Source: GCA-002282575 sp964493995 (GTDB taxonomy: Bacteria; Pseudomonadota; Gammaproteobacteria; Thiomicrospirales; Thiomicrospiraceae). From it: a stretch of DNA of 57,716 nt. The stretch covers positions 1 to 57,716 of the forward strand of contig CAZBQD010000009.1 in NCBI GenBank assembly GCA_964493995.1. Direction: 5' to 3'. A program made the translations under genes and the position numbers. Shown here piece by piece: positions 24,398 through 33,255 of this stretch (position 1 is its first letter; each line of letters starts with the position of its first letter). The notes under the pieces were generated by a model, which was not told the origin of the DNA, did not search any database, and worked only from the letters and a program-made list of their open reading frames with translations.

Positions 24398-25858
24398 ATG
24401 GACAAGACTCCTTCTCTGGCACTGATGTGGTTTCGACGTGATTTACGCTTAACCGACAACGCCACCCTTTACCGAGCGCTCAGCCAACACAGTGCGGTTT
24501 TACCCCTGTTTATTTTTGACGAAAGCATTTTAGCTGGATTGCCCAAAAATGACCGTCGCCTAACCTTTATCGATCAGTCGCTAACCGAATTAGCAGACAA
24601 AATTGCCGCACAAGGTGGACGGCTACAAGTCTATTATGGCAATCCGACGCAACTCATTCCAAAATTAGCGCAGCAATTTAATGCCGACGCAGTTTATGCC
24701 GGTGAAGATTACGAGCCTTATGCACGCGAGCGTGACGCTGCAGTGGCTCAGGCGCTCGCCAGCCAACAACGCGCGTTGCACCTGATTAAAGACCAGGTGG
24801 TGTTTGCTAAAGATGAAGTTTTATCACAAAAAGGCACGCCGCTAACCGTTTTTACGCCCTATAAAAATGCCTGGTTAAAACGCCTAACCGTCGATGATCT
24901 CACCAACTATGATACCGCTTTTGTTGCACATCATTGGGTTGCGGCAGACAAACTGCCGAGTCAGCGAGTCACTCTAGAATCGCTTGGATTTGAACGACAA
25001 CCACTGGTGGTTCAGGCGGGTGAATCGGGCGCTCAGTTAGCATGGCAAGATTTTCATCAGCGCATGGCCTTTTACAAAGACAAACGCGACTTTCCCGGAG
25101 TGAAAGGCGTGTCTTATTTATCGGTGCATTTACGTTTTGGCACCATTTCCGTGCGACACCTGGCGCTCACCGCTTGGATGCAAGGCGGTGAGGGAGCGAA
25201 CACCTGGTTGTCGGAACTCATTTGGCGCGAATTTTACATGCAATTTATGTATCACCATCCGTATGTGGCTCATCAAGCTTACAAAGCCGAGTGGCGAGAT
25301 CAGCCCTGGAGCAATCGCATCGATTGGTTTGCCGCCTGGTGCGAAGGTCGAACGGGTTATCCGATTGTCGATGCGGCCATGCGTCAGCTGAACGAAACCG
25401 GATTTATGCACAATCGATTACGTATGATTGTGGCGGCTTTTTTAATTAAAGACCTAGATATTAACTGGCAATGGGGTGAGGCTTATTTTGCGCAAAAGCT
25501 GCTCGATTTTGATTTGTCAGCGAATAATGGCGGTTGGCAGTGGGCATCTTCAACAGGGTGTGACGCAGCGCAACCTTTTCGTATTTTTAACCCTGTTTTG
25601 CAGTCAGAAAAATTTGATGGCGAAGGTCGATTTATCAAAAAATACGTTCCTGAACTCAGTAAACTTGATGCAAAATCCATTCATGCGCCTTGGAAACTCT
25701 CTGCAGGTGAAAGACAAGTGTCACAATTGGTATTAGGAAAAGACTATCCTTTTCCGATTGTAGATCATGATGTTGCACGAAAAAAAGCACTCGAAAAATA
25801 CGCCAAAATCAAACAAATGAATGAGAGTGATTCCAATTTGAGCATAAAGGGTGCATAA
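24398..25858 (+). CDS. phrB: Deoxyribodipyrimidine photolyase
   Basis: 486 residues, the size of class I CPD photolyases. The N-terminal alpha/beta domain (about 6-135, beginning LMWFRRDLRLTDN) binds the antenna chromophore. The C-terminal domain carries FAD and DNA contacts, with motifs WREFYMQF, GRTGYPIVDAAMRQL (about 328-342) and NNGGWQWASSTGCDA (about 375-389). It repairs pyrimidine dimers using blue light. An AAGGA sequence precedes ATG 24398. Its own promoter was not recognised. It follows the min operon terminator, so it is probably a separate unit. Confidence 0.95.
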   Translation: MDKTPSLALMWFRRDLRLTDNATLYRALSQHSAVLPLFIFDESILAGLPKNDRRLTFIDQSLTELADKIAAQGGRLQVYYGNPTQLIPKLAQQFNADAVYAGEDYEPYARERDAAVAQALASQQRALHLIKDQVVFAKDEVLSQKGTPLTVFTPYKNAWLKRLTVDDLTNYDTAFVAHHWVAADKLPSQRVTLESLGFERQPLVVQAGESGAQLAWQDFHQRMAFYKDKRDFPGVKGVSYLSVHLRFGTISVRHLALTAWMQGGEGANTWLSELIWREFYMQFMYHHPYVAHQAYKAEWRDQPWSNRIDWFAAWCEGRTGYPIVDAAMRQLNETGFMHNRLRMIVAAFLIKDLDINWQWGEAYFAQKLLDFDLSANNGGWQWASSTGCDAAQPFRIFNPVLQSEKFDGEGRFIKKYVPELSKLDAKSIHAPWKLSAGERQVSQLVLGKDYPFPIVDHDVARKKALEKYAKIKQMNESDSNLSIKGA

Positions 25859-25891
25859 TAGGTTATAAATTTTTATTATGGCGGATAACCA

Positions 25892-27079
25892 ATGAAACGA
25901 ATGATCCCTTTGGCCTTGGGCTTAACCCTTGCAGCCACTTCCGTTCATGCTAGTTCATTAACCTTGTCTCAAGCCATGGCGCTGCTCAAGGAGCACCCGC
26001 AGTGGCAAGCCGCTCAAGCCTTCATCGAACAATCTCAAGCCGACCGTGTTACCGCGGGGCAATATCTCAACCCCAGTTTAGATGTGGTCACCGAAACCAA
26101 AGACAGACAATCCTTGGCCATGGCTTTTCCTGTGGAAACGCCCGATGTGCGTCAGTATCGTCAATTAGGTGCCGATCAGGGTATCGAAATTGCCACACAG
26201 CAAGCCTTGTTAGTGCAACGTCAGTTAAAAACACAAATTCAACGTGCCTATTATCAAGTCGCTCAACGTAAGCAAGAAATGCTGCAAGCGAAAGATGAAT
26301 TGCAACTGCTGGAAAAATTAAGAGATGCGGTGCAACTGAAAGTCAAAGTTGGCGAGTCAGCGCGTTATGAAGGGGTGAAAGCGGAAGCGGAATGGTTAAC
26401 CAGTCAAACGCGCTTTAATGCTTCGGAACAGCAATACTTGTTGGCGCGTCAGCAGTTAGGCGAATTGCTGGGGTTGTCTCGTGTTCCCGAAATTGCCGAT
26501 AGCTTACCCGCTGACAGCCAGTTATGCCAACTTCCCAAGCAGTCTTTCGATGATTTGCTGGCGCAGTATCCGTTATATCAAGCGGCGAAAGCCAGTTTGG
26601 CTAAAGACCAAGCTTCGACACGTTTCGAGCAAGCCCTGGTAACGCCTCAGCCCACCTTTACCCTGGGTGGTGAACAAGAACAAGGGATTGAACGCTATAA
26701 ATTGGGCGTCAGTTTGCCTTTGCCTTTATTCAATCAACGTGATGGTCAAATTGCTTCCGCACGCGCCAAACAGAAACAATCCGAAGCGACGGTAATGGCG
26801 GTTGAACGTCAGTTGAAACAAGACTGGTCACAAGCCTTTATTCGTTATCAAAATGCCAATGCCCAGTTGGTGAGTTACGAGTCGGGCTTACTGAAAGAAG
26901 CCGAGACGGCATTCCAAGTAGCACAATCGGCTTATAAATATGGTGAACGCGGTATTTTGGACTTTATTGATGCTCAACGTACCTTAGCCAGTGTGAAGCG
27001 TGGTTATTTAACCAATCAATTTGAACGTCGTTACGCCTGTATGGACATTCAACAACTGACACAAGCGGTAGGAGAATAA
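25892..27079 (+). CDS. TolC-family outer-membrane component of a heavy-metal efflux system (CzcC-like)
   Basis: 395 residues: signal peptide (about 1-20, ending SVHA) followed by the internal repeat of long helices and short strands typical of outer-membrane efflux proteins (about 30-200 and 215-390). It forms the trimeric exit duct of a tripartite pump. Four bases after its stop comes the periplasmic adaptor gene, then the RND pump. A 6-base inverted repeat GGTTAT/ATAACC lies just upstream (25861-25889), of unknown use. Confidence 0.86.
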   Translation: MKRMIPLALGLTLAATSVHASSLTLSQAMALLKEHPQWQAAQAFIEQSQADRVTAGQYLNPSLDVVTETKDRQSLAMAFPVETPDVRQYRQLGADQGIEIATQQALLVQRQLKTQIQRAYYQVAQRKQEMLQAKDELQLLEKLRDAVQLKVKVGESARYEGVKAEAEWLTSQTRFNASEQQYLLARQQLGELLGLSRVPEIADSLPADSQLCQLPKQSFDDLLAQYPLYQAAKASLAKDQASTRFEQALVTPQPTFTLGGEQEQGIERYKLGVSLPLPLFNQRDGQIASARAKQKQSEATVMAVERQLKQDWSQAFIRYQNANAQLVSYESGLLKEAETAFQVAQSAYKYGERGILDFIDAQRTLASVKRGYLTNQFERRYACMDIQQLTQAVGE

Positions 27080-27083
27080 TCCG

Positions 27084-28244
27084 ATGAAAAAAATTTTAAC
27101 AACCATGACCTTGTCGAGCATTCTGTTGTTAGCCGCCTGTGATCAAAGCGATAAAACCAGTGAAGCGACGAAAGCGCCGCAAGATCAAAGCAGTCAAAAT
27201 CACTCCCTTGTTAAACCCAGTGCCGAATTATTGGCCAGATTGAGTTTTACCAAGGTGGAAGAAGTCGATTGGCGTACCCAATTAAAAGTATCGGGTAGTA
27301 TTGAACTGGATGAAAAGCGCGTTGCTCGAGTCGGTACAACAGTATCCGGTCGAGTAACTGAAGTGAAGTTGTTGCGAGGTGATCTGGTCAAAAAGGGTGA
27401 TGTGTTAGCCATGGTGCACTCGCCTGTATTGGCTGAAGCACAGCTTAATTATTTACAAGCCCAGTCTCGTTACGACTTATCCCGTAAAGCAGCAGCTCGT
27501 GCGCAATTGTTATTCAAAGAAGGGGTGATTGCTGCAGCCGAACAACAACGTCGTGAAAGTGAGTTGGTATCCAGTGAAGCAGAATGGCAGGCCGCGCGTG
27601 ATCGCATGCATATTTTAGGCATGACCGACTCAGACATTAAACAACTCGAACGCAGTCGAAAAATTCAATCGGTTACGTCATTAAGAGCGCCGATTGATGG
27701 GGTTATTATTGACCGAAAAGTGTCGCAAGGCCAAGTACTAGAGCCTGCCGACTTGGCCTACACCATTGCCAATTTGAATCAAATTTGGGTGGTGGGTGAA
27801 GTGCCTGAGCGTTACAGTGCTGATATGTATCGTGAGAAAATAGTGACGGTGACCATTCCGGCACTAGCGGGAGAAGAACGTAAAACTCAGCTTTCTTATG
27901 TAGCCGACACGGTAACGCCACAAACACGCACACTGCGTGTGCGCGCCGTGTTAGATAATTCTGACGGTCGATTGAAGCCAGACATGTTAGCGACCCTCAT
28001 TATTGAAGGCAAGGCTAAAAAGCGCTTAGCCATTCCTGAAACGGCTATTGTGCGTGAAGACAATAGCGATAAAGTCTTCGTTCAAGTTGGTCAAGGCCAA
28101 TTTGAGCTGGTTTCTGTCAAATTGGGTGAAGAAGAAAATGGATTACGTCCAGTTGAGTCGGGCTTAAAACAGGGACAGGAAATTGTATCGGATGGTGTAT
28201 TTTACTTAAACGCAGATCGTTTGCTCAAACAACAGGGAGAGTAA
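27084..28244 (+). CDS. Efflux RND periplasmic adaptor lipoprotein (CzcB/CusB-like)
   Basis: 386 residues. A lipoprotein signal ends at lipobox LLAAC (Cys 19). Then come a membrane-proximal beta domain, a biotinyl-lipoyl half (GRVTEVKLLRGDLVKKGDVL, given as GRVTEVKLLRGD then LVKKGDVL), a helical hairpin (about 115-180), the second lipoyl half (SLRAPIDGVIIDRKVSQGQ, about 194-212) and a beta barrel. It links the inner-membrane pump to the outer-membrane duct. There is no Met-rich CusB-like or His-rich CzcB-like metal tail, so the metal cannot be named from this subunit. Confidence 0.88.
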   Translation: MKKILTTMTLSSILLLAACDQSDKTSEATKAPQDQSSQNHSLVKPSAELLARLSFTKVEEVDWRTQLKVSGSIELDEKRVARVGTTVSGRVTEVKLLRGDLVKKGDVLAMVHSPVLAEAQLNYLQAQSRYDLSRKAAARAQLLFKEGVIAAAEQQRRESELVSSEAEWQAARDRMHILGMTDSDIKQLERSRKIQSVTSLRAPIDGVIIDRKVSQGQVLEPADLAYTIANLNQIWVVGEVPERYSADMYREKIVTVTIPALAGEERKTQLSYVADTVTPQTRTLRVRAVLDNSDGRLKPDMLATLIIEGKAKKRLAIPETAIVREDNSDKVFVQVGQGQFELVSVKLGEEENGLRPVESGLKQGQEIVSDGVFYLNADRLLKQQGE

Positions 28245-28248
28245 TATT

Positions 28249-31200
28249 ATGATTTCTAGTTTAATACGTGCTTCCTTGCGTCAAAGACTGTTGGTAATGG
28301 CTTTTGCTGTTATTGGACTCATGTTCGGTTTGCGAGGTGTGCAAAATCTATCGGTTGACGCCTTTCCCGATGTGACAAATATTCAGGTACAAATCGCTAC
28401 TGAGGCTACAGGAAAGTCCCCAGATGAAGTAGAGCGTTTGATTACGGTGCCCATAGAAATCGCTATGACGGGCTTGCCAGGCATTGAAGAGATGCGTTCT
28501 CTGAATAAGAATGGATTGTCTTTGATTACCTTAGTGTTTAATGATGATACTGACGTTTACTTTGCGCGCCAATTGGTGATGGAACGTATGATGGAGGTGA
28601 AGGATAAATTACCTCCTGCTATCACGCCTGTATTAGGGCCAGTATCCACCGGTTTGGGTGAAATTTATCAATATACGCTCAATGCCGAAGGCGACGATAA
28701 AGCGGGTGAGCTGTCGCAAGAAGTACTGATGGCGCGTCGTACCATTCAGGATTGGATGGTGCGTCCGTTACTGCGTGGTATTCCGGGTGTGGCGGAAATC
28801 AATTCGCAGGGTGGCTATCAACGTGAATATCATGTTTTAGCCGACCCGACCCGCCTAATGCACTACCAAATTGGCTTAGCCGAGGTATTGCAGGCATTAG
28901 AAAAAAACAATGCCAATGCCGGTGGCGGCATTTTGCAGCAGCACGCCGAGCAATATTTGGTGCGTGGTTTGGGTCTGATCGAAGACTTAGACGACATTGG
29001 TAATATCGTACTGAAAGAAGTGGATGGTATTCCCATTTACATTAGAGACGTAGCCAAGGTCGAAATCGGCCATGCGGTTCGTGTGGGGGCGGTCATTCAA
29101 AATGGCACGACTGAAGCGGTGGGCGGCATTGTCATGATGTTGCGTGGCGGTAATGCTAAGGAAGTGGTCAGTCGCATTCAGGATCGTGTTAAAGAAATTA
29201 ACGATACCGGCATGTTACCGGATGGGCTAAAAATTGTGCCTTATTATGATCGTAGTGAACTGGTGGATGCCGCTCTGTTTACGGTTGTTAAGGTTCTGTT
29301 AGAAGCCATTGTTTTCGTTATCATTATTGTGGTGCTCTTTTTGGGCGATTTGCGCTCGTCGCTCATCGTTGTCGGTACCTTATTACTGACACCGCTCATT
29401 ACTTTCTTTGTCATGAACGAAGTTGACTTGTCCGCCAACCTCATGTCGCTTGGAGGATTAGCGATTGCCATTGGCTTAATGGTCGATGGTTCTGTGGTAG
29501 TGGTCGAAAACGCTTATGCGCGATTGGCTGATCCCGCCAACAAGCATGAAAGTCGTATTCGCGTCATTTTTAATGCCGCCAGTGAAGTGGCGACTCCGGT
29601 GGTTTTTGGTGTCGGTATCATCATTCTGGTGTTCTTACCTTTAATGACGCTAGAAGGCATGGAAGGTAAGATGTTCGCGCCTTTGGCATACACCATTGCC
29701 ATTGCATTGACGGTATCACTGGTATTGTCTTTGACGCTGACACCGGTACTGGCTTCTTATATGCTGAAAGGCGGTGCGGAGCACGATACGCGCTTGGTTG
29801 CTTTCTTGAAAAAACCCTACACCAAACTGTTGAACTGGGCGTTAAGCAATGAGAAAAAAGTCATTGCGGCTGCGGTTGCTTTGCTCGTGTTTACCTTCAG
29901 CTTATTTGGTTCTTTGGGTACGGCTTTTATTCCGGAAATGAAAGAAGGCTCGATTGTTCCTGGTGTATTCCGTTTACCCAATATTAGCTTGGAAGAGTCG
30001 ATTGAGATTGAAAAAGAAGCTATGAGACTGATTATGGAAGTGCCTGGCGTCAAGTCGGCCATTTCTGGTTTAGGACGTGGGGAAAGCCCAGCCGATCCGC
30101 AAGCACAAAACGAATCGACTCCCATTGTTTCCTTGCTGCCGCGCGATCAATGGCCAGAAGGCTGGACGCAAGACACCATTACGCAAGCCATGCGCGACAA
30201 GTTGAGCAATTTACATGGTTCGCAGATTGTCATGGCTCAACCCATTTCCGATCGAGTCGATGAAATGGTTACCGGGGTAAAAGCTGATGTGGCGGTGAAA
30301 ATCTTTGGCGATGATTTAATGATGCTGAAGAAGAAAGCGGACGAAATTGCCAAAGTGGCTTCCTCGATTCAAGGGGCGCAAGATATTCGTGTCGAGCGCG
30401 TTACCGGTCAGCAATACCTAGATGTCGATATTCATCGTAAAATCATTGCTCGCCACGGCTTAAACGTTGCCGATGTGCAAGCGATTATTGAAACTGCCAT
30501 TGGGGGCAAGGTAGCAACGCAAATTTACGAAGGCGAGCGTCGTTTTAATATGGTGCTGCGTTTCCCGGTCGATTATCGTAACGATGTGGAAGCCATTCGT
30601 GATATTCAGCTCATTTCACCCAATGGCGCTAAAGTGCCTTTGCGCGAGTTGGCTGATGTGGAAGTGCGTGATGGTCCGGCACAGATCAGTCGTGAAAACG
30701 CTAAGCGCCGTATTGTCATTGGTGTCAACGTTGCCGATCGTGACTTGGGTGGTTTCGTTGCCGAACTTCAGCAAAAAGTGAATGCACAGGTGAAGTTACC
30801 GGAAGGTTACTACTATGAATGGGGCGGACAGTTCCAAAATATGTCGCGTGCGATGAATCACTTGATGATCATTATCCCCATTACGGTAGCGGCTATTTTC
30901 TTCCTGCTGTTCTTGTTGTTCAGTTCCCTACGCATGGCGAGCTTGATTATGCTGGTTCTGCCTTTTGCTTCGGTGGGCGGTATCATCGCGCTGTGGATAA
31001 CGGGTGAATATTTGTCTGTTCCCGCTTCCGTTGGCTTTATTGCCCTGTGGGGTATTGCCGTGCTGAATGGTGTGGTACTTGTATCTTACATCCGTAGTTT
31101 GATTGAAGAGGGTAAAGAGCGCGTAGAGGCGCTGAAAGAAGCGTGTCAGCAGCGTTTCCGCCCCGTTATGATGACGGCTACAGTCGCCATGTTGGGTTTG

Positions 31201-31353
31201 ATTCCCTTCCTGTTTGCCACCGGTCCGGGTTCGGAAGTGCAAAAACCCTTAGCGATTGTGGTGATTGGTGGCTTGATTACCTCAACCTTACTCACGTTGG
31301 TGGTGTTGCCGACATTGTATCGCTATTTTGAAGAACCCCGTCACGAAGCCTAA
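28249..31353 (+). CDS. Heavy-metal efflux RND pump (CzcA/CusA family)
   Basis: 1034 residues with 12 membrane helices and two large periplasmic loops, the HME-RND layout. The N-terminus (RGVQNLSVDAFPDVTNIQV) and GLPGIEEMRS are family marks. In the fourth helix the motif reads AIAIGLMVDGSVVVVENA; the DFG that begins this motif in divalent-metal pumps of CzcA type is replaced, and the motif looks nearer to CusA-like pumps. The Asp and Glu proton-relay residues are kept. It uses proton-motive force to expel metal ions. The metal remains unassigned; monovalent copper or silver is one guess. A PII-NG gene follows after 15 bases. Confidence 0.92.
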   Translation: MISSLIRASLRQRLLVMAFAVIGLMFGLRGVQNLSVDAFPDVTNIQVQIATEATGKSPDEVERLITVPIEIAMTGLPGIEEMRSLNKNGLSLITLVFNDDTDVYFARQLVMERMMEVKDKLPPAITPVLGPVSTGLGEIYQYTLNAEGDDKAGELSQEVLMARRTIQDWMVRPLLRGIPGVAEINSQGGYQREYHVLADPTRLMHYQIGLAEVLQALEKNNANAGGGILQQHAEQYLVRGLGLIEDLDDIGNIVLKEVDGIPIYIRDVAKVEIGHAVRVGAVIQNGTTEAVGGIVMMLRGGNAKEVVSRIQDRVKEINDTGMLPDGLKIVPYYDRSELVDAALFTVVKVLLEAIVFVIIIVVLFLGDLRSSLIVVGTLLLTPLITFFVMNEVDLSANLMSLGGLAIAIGLMVDGSVVVVENAYARLADPANKHESRIRVIFNAASEVATPVVFGVGIIILVFLPLMTLEGMEGKMFAPLAYTIAIALTVSLVLSLTLTPVLASYMLKGGAEHDTRLVAFLKKPYTKLLNWALSNEKKVIAAAVALLVFTFSLFGSLGTAFIPEMKEGSIVPGVFRLPNISLEESIEIEKEAMRLIMEVPGVKSAISGLGRGESPADPQAQNESTPIVSLLPRDQWPEGWTQDTITQAMRDKLSNLHGSQIVMAQPISDRVDEMVTGVKADVAVKIFGDDLMMLKKKADEIAKVASSIQGAQDIRVERVTGQQYLDVDIHRKIIARHGLNVADVQAIIETAIGGKVATQIYEGERRFNMVLRFPVDYRNDVEAIRDIQLISPNGAKVPLRELADVEVRDGPAQISRENAKRRIVIGVNVADRDLGGFVAELQQKVNAQVKLPEGYYYEWGGQFQNMSRAMNHLMIIIPITVAAIFFLLFLLFSSLRMASLIMLVLPFASVGGIIALWITGEYLSVPASVGFIALWGIAVLNGVVLVSYIRSLIEEGKERVEALKEACQQRFRPVMMTATVAMLGLIPFLFATGPGSEVQKPLAIVVIGGLITSTLLTLVVLPTLYRYFEEPRHEA

Positions 31354-31368
31354 TAGAGGAAAGTATTC

Positions 31369-31731
31369 ATGAAAGAAATTAAGGCCGTTGTTCAACCCAG
31401 TCGTGTTGAAAAAATTCGCAGTGCGTTTCGTAATTTGAAACAGTTTCCGGGCATGACCGTGGTTAAGGTGCAGGGTTGTACAGGAAACGAGCGTTATCGT
31501 CCGCAAAAAGAAGACCCGTTTGATGAATTAAATGATTACAGTGCCAAGACGATGATTATTATTTTGTCGCCCGATCATTTAGTGGAAGGCATTCTACAAA
31601 TCATTGCCGAGTCGGCCAGTACGGGACAAAAGGGCGATGGGTTAATTTGGGTGACCGAAACAGCAAGAATCATTCGCATTGACGAGAAAATTGCAGTCGT
31701 TGATGAACCGCCCATGTTCCACGCGAGTTAG
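31369..31731 (+). CDS. PII-like signal protein of the PII-NG group
   Basis: A 120-residue GlnB-fold protein. The nucleotide-binding B-loop TGQKGDG is at 85-91 and the T-loop region (about 36-58) is divergent, with GCTGNERYRPQKEDP. Such PII-NG proteins are known to be encoded beside heavy-metal RND pumps and differ from nitrogen-sensing GlnB/GlnK. It probably senses ATP/ADP or a metal and modulates the pump, but the target is unproven. GAGGAAA lies six bases before ATG 31369. A terminator built into the end of gluQRS follows. Confidence 0.82.
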   Translation: MKEIKAVVQPSRVEKIRSAFRNLKQFPGMTVVKVQGCTGNERYRPQKEDPFDELNDYSAKTMIIILSPDHLVEGILQIIAESASTGQKGDGLIWVTETARIIRIDEKIAVVDEPPMFHAS

Positions 31732-31746
31732 CCAATCAATATCTTT

Positions 31747-31780
31747 ATTAATCCCTCATGCTTGAGGGATTAATTTTTTG
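31747..31780 (+). terminator. Intrinsic terminator of the metal-efflux operon, inside the 3' end of gluQRS
   Basis: ATTAATCCCTCA (31747-31758) and TGAGGGATTAAT (31763-31774) form a perfect 12-base stem with a TGCT loop, followed by T residues. The stem encodes the last residues of gluQRS on the other strand. Confidence 0.85.
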
Positions 31781-32632
31781 CAGCGACCAGTGTGTCTTTG
31801 CCCATTGCCACAGTTCAGTCAGCTTCGCCTCTTTGAGTTCGCTGGGTGGTTGTTGATTGAGAAAAGTGAGCACATCAAATAAGTTACTCACGGCATCTTC
31901 GGGTTGGATTGCCGGCGCTTGTGAGGCTTTAGAAAGCTTGATCTGTGTTCGAGTGTCAAGCAGTAAGGGATGATGACCATAAGACGGGCTGGGGCGTTTT
32001 AAGCAGGCTTGTATGAATTGTTGCGGTGCAGTCGAGTCGATCAAGTCGGCGCCGCGAATCACTTCACTGATGCCCTCATCACTATCATCGATTGCCGCCA
32101 CTAAATGGTAAGCAAAAATCTGATCAGCCCGTTTAACGATAAAATCGCCGCTCTGAGCTTGCCAATCAAAGCCTTGCTTGCCTTGAATGCTATCTTGCCA
32201 AGCATAGGGCGAATCGGGTGTGATGATGCGCCAACTGCTGTGAGCCGAGGGCTTCAGTTGTCTGTTACGGCAAAAGTTGTCGTAGCGACCCGTTTGCTGC
32301 AACCGTTGTTGAATTTGTTTGCGCGTGCAATCACAAGCGTAAATTCGATGTTGTTGCGCCAGTTCGGCTAAAGCCGCTTCATAGAGCGCTAAGCGTTGCG
32401 ATTGAACGATGAGTTTATCCCATTCAAAACCATAGGCTTCGAGTTGGCGACAAATACGGTCTTGACTGCCCGTTACCAGGCGCGGTGTATCAATATCATC
32501 CAGACGTAATAACCAACGCCCGGACTGCTGTTTGACGTTCAGGTAACTTGCCGTCGCTGCGACTAAGGAGCCGAGGTGCAAGTCACCTGTCGGGGAAGGG
32601 GCAAAACGCCCCGTTGCTATCCTTGTTGCCAA
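31748..32632 (-). CDS. gluQ: Glutamyl-Q tRNA(Asp) synthetase
   Basis: 294 residues. GluQRS is a truncated glutamyl-tRNA synthetase that loads glutamate onto the queuosine base of tRNA-Asp. The HIGH-like motif FAPSPTGDLHLGSL (about 10-23) and KLSKAS (KMSKS counterpart, about 235-240) are present. The zinc site CDC...Y...C (about 99-121) is intact. No anticodon-binding domain follows, as expected. No ATG lies in the right place; TTG 32632 gives the normal N-terminus, so the start is less certain. It follows dksA by 45 bases, the arrangement seen in E. coli. Confidence 0.92.
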   Translation of the reverse strand: MATRIATGRFAPSPTGDLHLGSLVAATASYLNVKQQSGRWLLRLDDIDTPRLVTGSQDRICRQLEAYGFEWDKLIVQSQRLALYEAALAELAQQHRIYACDCTRKQIQQRLQQTGRYDNFCRNRQLKPSAHSSWRIITPDSPYAWQDSIQGKQGFDWQAQSGDFIVKRADQIFAYHLVAAIDDSDEGISEVIRGADLIDSTAPQQFIQACLKRPSPSYGHHPLLLDTRTQIKLSKASQAPAIQPEDAVSNLFDVLTFLNQQPPSELKEAKLTELWQWAKTHWSLQKINPSSMRD

Positions 32633-32677
32633 GGTGATCTGGTAATTGTTGAGAGACGCGATACGACGCTGGAGTCG

Positions 32678-33109
32678 TTACGCAACCCCTTGTTTTTCAC
32701 GTAATTCTTGCATGGCTTTGGCTTCCACCGTCATGGTGGCTGTGGGGCGAGCTTCTAAGCGTTCTAAGCCAATTTCTTCACCGGTAATTTCGCAGTAACC
32801 AAAATCACCTTCATCAATTCGCTTCAGCGTTGCTTCGACCTTAGCAATCAGTTTGCGTTCGCGATCACGGGTGCGCAATTCCAAGCTGAATTCTTCTTCT
32901 TGGCTGGCACGATCATTTGGGTCGGCCGGCATAGCCGAGTCTTCTTTCAGATGATGGATGGTGGTGTTCATCTCTTCTAACAGCTGCTCTTTCCACCAGA
33001 GTAGTTTGTTGCGGAAATGTTCCAACATTTTAGGACTCATGTACTCTTCGCCCGGTTCAGGCTGATAGGCTGGGTAGTCTTCTAAAAATTTCGGTTGAGT
33101 CGATGACAT
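32678..33109 (-). CDS. dksA: RNA polymerase-binding transcription factor DksA
   Basis: 143 residues. DksA enters the secondary channel of RNA polymerase and, with ppGpp, adjusts rRNA and amino-acid promoters. The coiled-coil tip motif DPNDRA (63-68) carries the two key Asp residues. At the zinc-finger position only the first Cys remains (C106); the other three are Thr 109, Thr 127 and Ala 130, so zinc binding is unlikely. ATG 33109 is set by GGGGA upstream and by the promoter at 33153-33181; the longer frame to 33205 starts upstream of that promoter. RelA in this window supplies ppGpp. Confidence 0.94.
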   Translation of the reverse strand: MSSTQPKFLEDYPAYQPEPGEEYMSPKMLEHFRNKLLWWKEQLLEEMNTTIHHLKEDSAMPADPNDRASQEEEFSLELRTRDRERKLIAKVEATLKRIDEGDFGYCEITGEEIGLERLEARPTATMTVEAKAMQELREKQGVA

Positions 33110-33152
33110 GTGTTCAAATCCCCTTTGGTTGGGCAAGCAAATTAGGAGGCGA

Positions 33153-33181
33153 TTTATAACAGTTTTCCCCACAGCTGACAA
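33153..33181 (-). promoter_or_regulatory. Sigma-70 promoter of dksA
   Basis: On the minus strand TTGTCA (33181-33176) and TATAAA (33158-33153) are separated by exactly 17 bases. The predicted leader is about 37 bases. Confidence 0.7.
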
Positions 33182-33184
33182 GCC

Positions 33185-33213
33185 TTTAGTGGGATTTGTC
33201 ACCAAAATATGAT
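33185..33213 (+). promoter_or_regulatory. Possible promoter of the cbbY-like gene
   Basis: TATGAT (33208-33213) lies 42 bases before the ATG. A poor -35 match TTTAGT (33185-33190) sits 17 bases upstream. It overlaps the dksA promoter region on the other strand. Confidence 0.4.
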
Positions 33214-33255
33214 AGAGTCCGCATCATTGTGGCTCAATTAGGGAAAAAATAACAA

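Noticed and set aside
25861..25889. GGTTAT/ATAACC inverted repeat as an operator of the efflux operon
   Set aside because: The arms are only six bases with a 17-base gap, and no convincing promoter overlaps them. It is noted but not listed as a regulatory site.
33110..33205. N-terminal extension of dksA to 33205
   Set aside because: It would begin upstream of the strong TTGTCA-N17-TATAAA promoter, and DksA proteins start near MSSTQPKFLED-like sequence.
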